Assembly (NCBI GenBank): GCA_002348345.1
Contig: DEAY01000147.1
Location: forward strand, 1 to 6,054
From: Verrucomicrobia bacterium UBA2970
Lineage (GTDB): Bacteria > Verrucomicrobiota > Verrucomicrobiia > Limisphaerales > AAA164-E04
Direction: 5' to 3'
Length of the DNA: 6,054 bases
Shown: piece by piece, positions 1 to 5,215 of the stretch
Layout of the letters: each line of letters starts with the position of its first letter
How positions within the stretch are numbered: position 1 is the first letter of the stretch
Notes under the pieces: generated by a model
Database searches by the model: none
What the model saw: only the letters and a program-made list of their open reading frames with translations
Told to the model about the DNA's origin: nothing
Position numbers and translations under genes: made by a program

Positions 1-280
1 TACCGTCTACCAGGAATATATCAATCAGGCTCGCGACCATTTATTGGCGGGCTGGACCTACACGACCCACCTGCCCTGGCGTTGGATCCGCCTCCGACTC
101 GCCTGCGCCTGGCCCGTTCTCATTGGACTTGAAACCATCGATCTCATTTCAAAGCCCGGTTGCCTCTTGGATCATCCCACACGAAAAGTGTCCCGAGCAG
201 ACGTCAGACGAATCATTCTGAAAACCATCCTCCTCTACCCCTTTCCCTCTCGATGGTCGCGCCTGGCAGAACCTAGATGA
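1..280 (+). CDS. Squalene/phytoene synthase family protein, C-terminal fragment
   Basis: Only the last 92 residues are visible; the first complete codon is at position 2 and the stop is TGA at 278-280. The 5' part lies outside the window, so the ATG at 44 is an internal methionine. The visible part contains ARDHLLAGWTYT, then LRLACAWPVLIGLETIDLI, then a KVSRADVRRIIL stretch. These match the C-terminal helices of squalene/phytoene synthases (head-to-head condensation of prenyl diphosphates: farnesyl-PP to squalene or geranylgeranyl-PP to phytoene). The Asp-rich catalytic motifs lie in the missing N-terminal part, so substrate cannot be decided here. Bacterial members of this type usually serve hopanoid, squalene or carotenoid synthesis at the membrane. 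lysA follows on the same strand after 104 bp, but no functional link is implied. Family assignment is fairly secure; exact enzyme activity is not. Confidence 0.75.
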   Translation, partial: TVYQEYINQARDHLLAGWTYTTHLPWRWIRLRLACAWPVLIGLETIDLISKPGCLLDHPTRKVSRADVRRIILKTILLYPFPSRWSRLAEPR

Positions 281-302
281 ACGAACATTCCGATCATCCT
301 AG

Positions 303-336
303 GGTTGGATCCCGGGGATTTCCCCCATCCCCAACT
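303..336 (+). other. Possible hairpin between the synthase gene and lysA
   Basis: GGTTGG (303-308) can pair with CCAACT (331-336, one G-U), enclosing an inner GGGG (314-317) and CCCC (322-325) pairing around ATTT. An alternative pairing of GGGGAT (314-319) with ATCCCC (327-332) competes with it. The structure starts 22 bp after the upstream stop codon, where a terminator could sit, but no uninterrupted T run follows. It could equally be part of the lysA 5' untranslated region. It is seen in the sequence only as complementarity; its function is unknown. Confidence 0.25.
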
Positions 337-384
337 CGATTTGTCATTGTCATGCTGGCTTGTCAATTGGCATAACTAGCTCCA

Positions 385-1683
385 ATGCACGAGTTTCAGT
401 ACCGGAACGGGGAACTTCACTGCGAAGAGGTTCCCCTCTCCAAAATCGCGGCCAAGTATGGAACGCCCTGCTACGTCTATTCTCACCGCACGATTCGCGA
501 TCATTATCAAAAGCTCGACCAGGCCCTTGGCGAACTTGACCACACGATTTGCTACGCGGTCAAAGCCAACTCCAATCTGGCGGTTCTCAGAACCATCGCC
601 TCCCTGGGAGGTGGCTTCGATGTGGTCAGCAAGGGTGAAATCGAGCGAGTGGTCGCTGTCGGAGGGGATCATCACCGGTGCATTTTTGCGGGAGTGGGAA
701 AGACCATCCGGGAAATTGAATTCGCCCTCCGACTGGGAATCTATGCGTTCAATATCGAGAGTGAAGCCGAACTGGAACGGATCAACTCGGTGGCCCGTCG
801 ACTTCGAAAAAGAGCGCCCATCTCGATACGGGTTAATCCGAACGTCGATGCCAAGACACACGCGAAAATAACCACCGGGACCTATGAGAACAAATTCGGG
901 ATTGCCTTTGAGCGGATCAAGCAGGTTTACCAAAAAGCCTCACGGCTCAGTCATATCGACATCAAGGGCATCCAAATGCACATTGGCTCCCAGTTGACGA
1001 CCGCCGATCCCTTCGAGGGAGCTGTCACGAAGATGGCGCCTCTCGTACGGGAGCTCAGGGAACGGTATCACATCGAGTTCTTCAGCATCGGCGGGGGACT
1101 CGGGATTGTTTACAACCCGGCCCTCGAGAGCGGGCGGCCATCTTGGTGGAGGAAACCGCAGGCCGCGAACATCCTGACCCCTGAATCTTATGCCCAGAGA
1201 CTCGTCCCTCTCCTCAAGCCGCTCGGGGTTCGAATCCTTGTCGAGCCGGGCCGGTTTATCGCCGGCAATGCGGGGGTTCTGGTGACCCAGGTGGAGTATA
1301 TCAAGAAAACCGGCAAAAAAAACTTCGTCATCGTGAATGCCGCGATGAACGATCTGATCCGGCCGGCGTTTTACGAGGCTCACCACGATATCGTCCCGAC
1401 CCGAAAAAAGCCGGGTGCCAAGATTTCCTCCGATGTCGTGGGGCCGATCTGCGAAACGGGAGACACGTTCTGCAAGGATCGCCCCCTCCCGCGGGTCAAG
1501 GAAGGCGACTATCTGGCCATTCTCAGTGCCGGCGCATACGCCTTCGTCATGGCATCGAATTACAACACCCGTCCGATGCCGGCGGAGATTATGGTGAACG
1601 GAAAACGGGCTAGCGTTGTTCGGGAACGAGAAACCGCCGCCTCGTTGTGGGCCCCTGAAAGAATACCCAGTTGGATCAAGTAA
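385..1683 (+). CDS. lysA: Diaminopimelate decarboxylase LysA
   Basis: This PLP enzyme (fold-type III, alanine-racemase-like barrel plus beta-sandwich) decarboxylates meso-diaminopimelate to L-lysine, the last step of the DAP lysine pathway in the cytoplasm. The 432 residues match the usual family length. Visible motifs in order are YAVKANSN with the PLP-binding Lys60, HIGSQ at 199-203, the phosphate-binding GGGLG at 236-240, EPGR at 287-290, CETGD at 356-360 (the catalytic Cys/Glu/Asp signature, usually CESGD) and GAY at 383-385. Residues about 244-262 (NPALESGRPSWWRKPQAAN) are a short insertion not present in E. coli-type LysA. An in-frame TAA at 373-375 leaves ATG 385 as the only sensible ATG start, and the N-terminus (FQYRNGELHCEEV) is typical of the family. 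No Shine-Dalgarno sequence is seen before it. No other lysine gene is adjacent. The DAP specificity rests on overall motif agreement; related ornithine/arginine or carboxynorspermidine decarboxylases fit less well. Confidence 0.95.
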   Translation: MHEFQYRNGELHCEEVPLSKIAAKYGTPCYVYSHRTIRDHYQKLDQALGELDHTICYAVKANSNLAVLRTIASLGGGFDVVSKGEIERVVAVGGDHHRCIFAGVGKTIREIEFALRLGIYAFNIESEAELERINSVARRLRKRAPISIRVNPNVDAKTHAKITTGTYENKFGIAFERIKQVYQKASRLSHIDIKGIQMHIGSQLTTADPFEGAVTKMAPLVRELRERYHIEFFSIGGGLGIVYNPALESGRPSWWRKPQAANILTPESYAQRLVPLLKPLGVRILVEPGRFIAGNAGVLVTQVEYIKKTGKKNFVIVNAAMNDLIRPAFYEAHHDIVPTRKKPGAKISSDVVGPICETGDTFCKDRPLPRVKEGDYLAILSAGAYAFVMASNYNTRPMPAEIMVNGKRASVVRERETAASLWAPERIPSWIK

Positions 1684-1753
1684 GCGACCTGACTCCCGCG
1701 CTCTAACCCCCATCGGCCGAAATGCTTATCCCCTTTGACCGAGCAACGCCCCC

Positions 1754-1793
1754 GCCTCGGTTCCCAAGCATCCCTCTTGGAACCGATTGAGGC
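1754..1793 (+). other. Stem-loop downstream of lysA (terminator-like, no U tract)
   Basis: CGGTTCCCAAG (1758-1768) pairs with CTTGGAACCG (1776-1785) to give ten base pairs with one bulged C and a seven-base loop. An outer GCCT (1754-1757) / AGGC (1790-1793) can extend the stem across a bulge. The position, 71 bp after the lysA stop, would suit a transcript 3' end. The lack of a following T run argues against a classical intrinsic terminator. It could act as a stabilising 3' hairpin or be part of a structured RNA. Confidence 0.35.
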
Positions 1794-1810
1794 CGAAGAC
1801 CTAACCAGCG

Positions 1811-1831
1811 GATGACCGAGCGATCGGCATT
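1811..1831 (+). other. Small hairpin with GNRA-type (GCGA) loop
   Basis: ATG (1812-1814) and CCGA (1816-1819) pair with TCGG (1824-1827) and CAT (1828-1830). A1815 is bulged and the loop is GCGA, a GNRA tetraloop in RNA; G1811-U1831 could add a wobble pair. It lies 18 bp after the larger stem-loop at 1754-1793. Two hairpins in tandem, one with a stabilising tetraloop, hint at structured RNA, but a stem this short can arise by chance. Confidence 0.25.
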
Positions 1832-1942
1832 GATCTGCCCTATTTTCGAGGCTTCGCCCCGGAACTCCATTGTTCTCAACCCTGCCGTAGTGAATCCCCG
1901 GCGCCCTAACGAAGAAATATCACTCGCTCTTTAGGAGTGTTG

Positions 1943-1969
1943 ATGGCAATCATCCGGGTGAATCGTTGA
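1943..1969 (+). CDS. Possible 8-codon leader peptide upstream of nth
   Basis: This short ORF encodes MAIIRVNR. AGGAG at 1933-1937 lies five bases before its ATG, the best Shine-Dalgarno match seen on the + strand of this window. Its TGA (1967-1969) overlaps an ATG at 1969-1971, which opens a ten-codon out-of-frame ORF (MVPIECPGNR, ending at 2001) running across the nth start. nth's own ATG at 1983 has no Shine-Dalgarno sequence and lies 13 bases after this stop codon. The arrangement would allow nth to be translated by coupling or reinitiation. An ORF this short can easily occur by chance, so this is a speculative call. Confidence 0.25.
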   Translation: MAIIRVNR

Positions 1970-1982
1970 TGGTTCCAATCGA

Positions 1983-2630
1983 ATGCCCAGGGAATCGCTA
2001 AAATCGAAACAGTCGCGCACGGCGACCATTACCGGCACACTGGCTGTCGTTTACCCCGACGCTCATTGCGAACTCGACTACCAGACGCCCTTGCAATTGC
2101 TGATTGCGACGATTCTTTCGGCTCAATGTACCGACAAGCAAGTCAACCTTGTCACCAGGCCCTTATTCCAACGATACCAATCGGCAACCGATTTTGCGGA
2201 GGCACCGGTTCACCAACTGGAGAAAGCGATCCGCCGGATTGGTTTGTTTCGAAGCAAGGCGAGAAACATCAAGGCCTGCTGCCAGCGATTGGTGGAATAT
2301 TATGATGAGAAGGTGCCCAGGACCATGGAGGATCTCACCTCCCTCGCAGGAGTCGGTCGCAAGACCGCCAACGTGGTCCTCGGGAATGCTTTCGGCATCA
2401 ATGCCGGGGTCGTGGTCGACACCCACGTTGCCAGGCTCAGCCAACGCTTTCGGCTCAGCAGCGCCAAAACGCCCGAAAAAATTGAGAGAGATCTGATGAA
2501 GCTCGTTCCTGACCACCAGTGGACCCTGCTCAGCCACTGGCTCATCTGGCACGGTCGGCGGCGATGCAGCGCCCGGAATCCTGATTGTCAGAACTGCGAA
2601 CTGAGCCAACTCTGCCCCTCGCGAACCTGA
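1983..2630 (+). CDS. nth: Endonuclease III (DNA glycosylase/AP lyase)
   Basis: Endonuclease III removes oxidised pyrimidines from DNA and cleaves the abasic site by beta-elimination in base-excision repair. The 215 residues match the family length (about 211 in E. coli). The helix-hairpin-helix segment LAGVGRKTANVV (121-132) contains the catalytic Lys127. VDTHV supplies the catalytic Asp146. The C-terminus has Cys195, Cys202, Cys205 and Cys211 in the C-x6-C-x2-C-x5-C spacing of the [4Fe-4S] cluster loop. The early LLIATILSAQCTD segment (39-51) is also characteristic. An in-frame TGA at 1959-1961 limits the start, and ATG 1983 gives a normal N-terminus with a short basic extension. No ribosome binding site precedes it directly (see the small ORF at 1943). 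The gene converges with the pilin gene downstream. MutY is excluded because its C-terminal domain is absent and the catalytic Lys is present. Confidence 0.95.
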   Translation: MPRESLKSKQSRTATITGTLAVVYPDAHCELDYQTPLQLLIATILSAQCTDKQVNLVTRPLFQRYQSATDFAEAPVHQLEKAIRRIGLFRSKARNIKACCQRLVEYYDEKVPRTMEDLTSLAGVGRKTANVVLGNAFGINAGVVVDTHVARLSQRFRLSSAKTPEKIERDLMKLVPDHQWTLLSHWLIWHGRRRCSARNPDCQNCELSQLCPSRT

Positions 2631-2688
2631 AGCCAGTCATCCTGGTTCAACCGTGGGTCAAGGTCGCTGATCGCCCCCTTTCGTTGCC

Positions 2689-2722
2689 AAAAAAAATCAC
2701 CCTGGCCAGAGGCCAGGGTGAT
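2689..2722 (-). terminator. Intrinsic terminator of the pseudopilin gene
   Basis: A perfect 12-bp stem (2696-2707 with 2711-2722, sequence ATCACCCTGGCC and its complement) closes a three-base loop. Read on the - strand it is followed at once by a run of eight T (2696-2689, overlapping the last pair). It lies 34 bp past the pilin stop codon. This is a textbook rho-independent terminator for the - strand. Read on the + strand the same stem lies 66 bp past nth but is followed by CACAATC rather than T, so it would be weak in that direction. Confidence 0.92.
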
Positions 2723-2755
2723 CACAATCAAATAAATGAAAGGTGTAAGGAACGC

Positions 2756-3520
2756 TTAACGGCGTTCGTCACCAGGCAGTGCGATGTTCAGCTCTTCCAA
2801 GCCGGTGTCACGCATTTGGGTGCGCAGACGGTTCCCGCTGAACTGCTGGACACTGCCGTCACCAAGAACCACGTTCCCGGAAACATCATGGATGTTCTTG
2901 TCGAACCCAGGCTCTGGGGTCGGCAACGGCGGCGGATCATTTCGGCGAGCCCGCATGCGGAATCGGAGAACGGCACCCTTGGAGATGTCAGGCCGATCCG
3001 AGTTGGTGATGTTACGGTCACCGGAAAGCATGGACATAGGCAAGGTCTCGTCCGCTTCGAACCCGACGAAGTAACTGATGTTCTGGTTACGATTGAAGGC
3101 CTCCACGACATTGCCACGGCCCCCTCGAACTCGGTTGGTATTCCAGGTGGTCGCCTCAATTCGACCCAAGCCATCACTCGGGCACAGAACGATCTTCGGC
3201 GTCGCCAACTCATTGGAGAGCGACAAGAAATGGCGCCAGGTGATATTCATGCCACGTCGACGATCAGCGGCATCAGCCGACCCACCCTGTGATGCAGGAA
3301 CCTGCATCGGATAGAGATCGTCGTTGTCTGTCGCAAAGATCCGGAACGCGAGCCCGATATTCTTCAGGTTGTTCACGCACTTGATCTTTTGCGCCTTTGA
3401 TTTGGCTTTTGCCAATGCTGGGAGAAGCATCCCCGCGAGAATCGCGATGATGGCGATAACGACCAACAGCTCAATGAGCGTGAAGGCCCCGTTTTTCTTT
3501 TTACGAATATGTCGATTCAT
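2756..3520 (-). CDS. Pseudopilin-like protein with prepilin leader and H-x9-DG motif
   Basis: This 254-residue secreted or envelope protein is of the prepilin-type class found in large numbers in Verrucomicrobia and Planctomycetes. Residues 1-12 form a basic leader (MNRHIRKKKNGA). AFTLIELL follows, then a hydrophobic helix to about residue 36. Glu17 is the +5 Glu if prepilin peptidase cuts after Ala12; Gly11 precedes it. KCVNNLKNIGLAF (47-59), SNELATPKIVLCPSD (102-116), NISYFVGFEADE (147-158) and LSGDRNI (165-171) recur in this family as I know it. His211 with Asp-Gly at 221-222 fits the H-x9-DG signature (IHDVSGNVVLGDGSVQ). Two cysteines (48 and 113) could form a disulfide. The exact role is unknown: such proteins are generally annotated as type II secretion or pilus-like proteins. 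A response regulator lies upstream on the same strand, and a strong terminator follows. The ATG has only a weak GGA before it (TTGGATCGGT). No assembly ATPase or peptidase gene is nearby. Confidence 0.88.
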   Translation of the reverse strand: MNRHIRKKKNGAFTLIELLVVIAIIAILAGMLLPALAKAKSKAQKIKCVNNLKNIGLAFRIFATDNDDLYPMQVPASQGGSADAADRRRGMNITWRHFLSLSNELATPKIVLCPSDGLGRIEATTWNTNRVRGGRGNVVEAFNRNQNISYFVGFEADETLPMSMLSGDRNITNSDRPDISKGAVLRFRMRARRNDPPPLPTPEPGFDKNIHDVSGNVVLGDGSVQQFSGNRLRTQMRDTGLEELNIALPGDERR

Positions 3521-3553
3521 ACCGATCCAATTTGATTACAATTAAATTGCTGG

Positions 3554-3587
3554 CTTGGTCGAGGGGAGACTGCAGGAATCGACCAAG
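3554..3587. repeat. Inverted repeat upstream of the pseudopilin gene
   Basis: CTTGGTCGA (3554-3562) is perfectly complementary to TCGACCAAG (3579-3587), with 16 bases between the arms that include a CTGCAG. It lies 33 bp before the pilin start on the - strand. It could be an operator for a dimeric regulator, a 5' leader hairpin, or the 3' end of the regulator transcript; no T run follows on either strand. The repeat is plain in the sequence; the function is inferred. Confidence 0.5.
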
Positions 3588-3589
3588 AA

Positions 3590-3605
3590 TTACCATTGGT
3601 GGTAA
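3590..3605. repeat. Short inverted repeat TTACCA-TTGG-TGGTAA
   Basis: This six-base perfect dyad has a four-base centre and sits two bases from the 3554-3587 repeat, between the regulator stop and the pilin start. Its size and spacing resemble a binding site for a dimeric helix-turn-helix protein. Its short length means chance cannot be excluded. Confidence 0.35.
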
Positions 3606-3628
3606 CACTATTTTAATCTAAGGGTTTA

Positions 3629-3645
3629 CTTGATACCTTATCAAG
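3629..3645. repeat. Inverted repeat over the response-regulator stop codon
   Basis: CTTGATA (3629-3635) pairs with TATCAAG (3639-3645) around a three-base centre. The right arm covers the regulator's stop codon (TGA on the - strand, 3643-3641). On the - strand it is followed by an AT-rich stretch containing TTAAAATA, where a pilin promoter might lie, but no well-spaced -35/-10 pair was found. It could be a short 3' hairpin of the regulator mRNA or an operator. Confidence 0.35.
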
Positions 3646-4363
3646 CCTTCTTCCCTTGCCCCGGAACCCCGAAGTCCTCACTCATCGTCCAGCGAACGGC
3701 GAATTGAATGAGTTCCGCCCGCGACCCAATGCTCAGCTTCTGCCGGATGTGGGTGCGGTGAGTCTCCACGGTTTTCAAGCTCAAATTGAGTTGCTTGGCG
3801 ATCTCCCTTGACTCTTTCGCCTGGCCAATCAGAGACAGCACCTCGACCTCCTTGTCTGTCAACCGCTCCACGATTCCCCCTTCCATCGCCAGATTTCGGC
3901 CCGTCAGCTGGTCGAAAATCAAATTTGCAATCCGATCGCTGACATAGACCTCCCCACTCAAAACCTTGCGAATGGCACGCAGGAGTTCATCGGCGCCGGC
4001 CAGCTTCATCAAATAACCCCGTCCTCCTGCCCGCAATACCCGTTCCGCATAGAACCCCTCATCATGCATGGAAACAACCAAGGTATCCAAGCCCGGTTGG
4101 AGACGTTGTGTTTCCTTGATGAATTCCAAACCGCTCTTGCCCGACAGGGCAATATCGACCAGCACCAAATCGGGTTTCGATCTGGGTAAATCATCGATGG
4201 CCTCATAGGCATCGCTGGCCTCTCCACAAACCATCAAATCCGGCTCCCGGTTGATGAGCTCGAACATCCCGAAACGAACCATTGGATGATCATCGAGGAG
4301 ATAAATCCGGCGCGGCTTGCGTTTTGAACGCGACACGGAACTTGCCCTGGACTCACGCGGCAT
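3641..4363 (-). CDS. NarL/LuxR-family response regulator (orphan)
   Basis: This 240-residue cytoplasmic two-component regulator has an N-terminal receiver domain (about 18-135). The acidic pair is Asp24-Asp25, the likely phosphorylated residue is Asp70 in LVLVDIAL, and Ser98 and Lys120 occupy the conserved switch positions. A LuxR-type helix-turn-helix domain follows (about 168-226, LTDKEVEVLSLI through SREIAKQLNLSLKTVETHRTHIRQKL). All key phosphotransfer residues are present, so it should respond to a histidine kinase, but none is encoded in the window. The first 16 residues are a basic, Ser/Arg-rich extension before the receiver fold. No Shine-Dalgarno sequence is seen before ATG 4363. A perfect dyad at 4377-4394 lies just upstream and may be an autoregulatory site. 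The pseudopilin gene is next downstream on the same strand after 120 bp and is the nearest candidate target. The gene is divergent from the lipoyl transferase homologue. The signal is unknown. Confidence 0.92.
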   Translation of the reverse strand: MPRESRASSVSRSKRKPRRIYLLDDHPMVRFGMFELINREPDLMVCGEASDAYEAIDDLPRSKPDLVLVDIALSGKSGLEFIKETQRLQPGLDTLVVSMHDEGFYAERVLRAGGRGYLMKLAGADELLRAIRKVLSGEVYVSDRIANLIFDQLTGRNLAMEGGIVERLTDKEVEVLSLIGQAKESREIAKQLNLSLKTVETHRTHIRQKLSIGSRAELIQFAVRWTMSEDFGVPGQGKKA

Positions 4364-4376
4364 AGGGACGGAGCGT

Positions 4377-4394
4377 ATTCCCTACACAGGGAAT
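4377..4394. promoter_or_regulatory. Perfect dyad just upstream of the response-regulator start
   Basis: ATTCCCT (4377-4383) and AGGGAAT (4388-4394) form a perfect 7+7 dyad around ACAC. It ends 13 bp before the regulator ATG and lies in the 131-bp divergent gap shared with the gene at 4495. LuxR-type regulators usually bind dyads of this size as dimers, so autoregulation is plausible. A hairpin in the regulator's 5' leader is the alternative. No matching copy of ATTCCCT-N4-AGGGAAT was noticed before the pilin gene. Confidence 0.45.
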
Positions 4395-4494
4395 CGGCGA
4401 TGTTTCTTTTCCCATCCCTCAGACTGAAGGGCGAAACGGGCCGGATGATCGATTTTGCTCGGAACAAGGCCAGGCCCCCAACAAAGTCAGGCCC

Positions 4495-5184
4495 GTGAAG
4501 TCGTTGCCTTGGCTCTACTGGATCAGCCCGCCTTACCGCGGGCCGCTCAACATGGCGTGGGACGAAATCTGCCTCTCCCAATCCAATCAACTCAACACAC
4601 CGATCTTCCGCTCCTACCGTTGGCAATCACCGGCGACGACGTTCGGTTATTTCCAACCCTACCACTCGGTGCGCGAACGAGCCGACACCCAGCTCCTCAT
4701 CAGACGCCCCACCGGAGGCGGCATCGTCTCGCATCGATCCGATTGGACCTACAGTCTCAGCCTGCCGCCTGGCTCGGATTGGTATCGATTGCGGGCCCGG
4801 GAGAGCTATTGCCGGCTGCACCAGTGGATCCGGGAGGCGCTCCATTCGTTGGGAATCGCAACCGATCTCAATCAGGAGGCCGACCGGCCGGAACCCGGCT
4901 CCTGTTTTGTTGGCGCCGAGGAGAACGATTTGGTCGTCGATGGACAAAAGTGTGCAGGGGCTGCTCAAAAACGCAGCCGGACGGGCCTGCTCATTCAGGG
5001 GTCACTCCAACCTCCCCCTCCCACTCTCTCCCGAAATGCCTGGGAGGCCGCGATGCGTTCCACCGCCGCATCCAGGTGGGCCGTCCAATGGGAATCCTGG
5101 CGGCCCTCCCCCGACCTGGAGACCGTCGCGGACAATCTGGTGAAAGAGAAATACGGCACCTCCGAACACAACCAACGACGCTAA
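4495..5184 (+). CDS. Lipoyl-group transferase/ligase family protein (LipM/LplA-like)
   Basis: This 229-residue protein belongs to the biotin/lipoate A/B ligase fold, which attaches octanoyl or lipoyl groups to a lysine of E2 or GcvH proteins. The N-terminal LNMAWDE (18-24) and RSYRWQSPATTFGYFQ (39-54) are typical. RRPTGGGIVSH (70-80) is the acyl-adenylate/acyl-binding loop. NDLVVDGQKCAGAAQKR (144-160) contains the conserved Lys152, and GLLIQGSL (164-171) follows. Cys137 in SCFVGAEENDL aligns with the CF of Bacillus LipM-type octanoyltransferases, where Cys is the acyl-carrying residue; E. coli LplA has no Cys there. The protein also lacks LplA's C-terminal accessory domain. This favours an octanoyltransferase over an ATP-dependent ligase, but the role is inferred. 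The start is GTG with AGG only three bases upstream; ATG 4552 would remove conserved residues. The end is proline-rich (LQPPPPTL) before a last helix. No lipA is adjacent. Confidence 0.82.
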   Translation: MKSLPWLYWISPPYRGPLNMAWDEICLSQSNQLNTPIFRSYRWQSPATTFGYFQPYHSVRERADTQLLIRRPTGGGIVSHRSDWTYSLSLPPGSDWYRLRARESYCRLHQWIREALHSLGIATDLNQEADRPEPGSCFVGAEENDLVVDGQKCAGAAQKRSRTGLLIQGSLQPPPPTLSRNAWEAAMRSTAASRWAVQWESWRPSPDLETVADNLVKEKYGTSEHNQRR

Positions 5185-5190
5185 CCCACC

Positions 5191-5214
5191 GCCCCTGCGC
5201 CCCTGCGCCCCTGC
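5191..5214. repeat. Three tandem copies of GCCCCTGC
   Basis: Three perfect, contiguous eight-base copies (5191-5198, 5199-5206, 5207-5214) fill most of the 31-bp gap between two converging genes. The array starts six bases after the stop at 5184 and ends two bases before the membrane-protein stop codon at 5216. It does not form an obvious terminator hairpin. Copy number may vary by slippage; a change would lengthen the gap without touching either reading frame. Confidence 0.8.
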
Positions 5215-5215
5215 G

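Larger units (their letters stand above)
1684..1942. other. Gene-free stretch between lysA and nth
   Basis: No convincing protein gene is seen on either strand in this stretch; the whole gap runs to 1982. It contains two hairpin-forming segments (1754-1793 and 1811-1831), listed separately, and a Shine-Dalgarno-like AGGAG at 1933-1937. No intrinsic terminator with a T run is seen after lysA, and no clear sigma-70 promoter before nth could be picked out. It presumably holds the lysA 3' end and the nth promoter and leader. Confidence 0.5.

Noticed and set aside
281..384. Lysine riboswitch (L box) before lysA
   Set aside because: The gap is only 104 bp, too short for the usual L-box aptamer, and I see no recognisable L-box core or anti-terminator arrangement.
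376..933. Long antisense open frame opposite lysA (and another at 940-1713 on the - strand)
   Set aside because: They lie wholly or mostly over a strongly supported lysA, have no recognisable domain, and are expected in GC-rich coding sequence.
1943..2001. Frameshift in the nth N-terminus joining the short upstream ORF to nth
   Set aside because: Nth is complete from ATG 1983 when compared with the family, so nothing is missing that the upstream ORF would supply.
2696..2722. Bidirectional terminator serving nth as well
   Set aside because: The stem is perfect, but in the + direction it is followed by CACAATC rather than a T run, so only the - strand function is supported.
2585..3292. 235-codon open frame on the + strand overlapping the nth end and the pilin gene
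   Set aside because: It crosses the nth stop, a terminator hairpin and the antisense of a well-supported pilin gene, and its translation looks like no protein family.
4234..4626. Possible frameshifted N-terminal extension of the response regulator
   Set aside because: The receiver domain is already complete from its own ATG, and the other frame has no receiver-like or sensor-like sequence.
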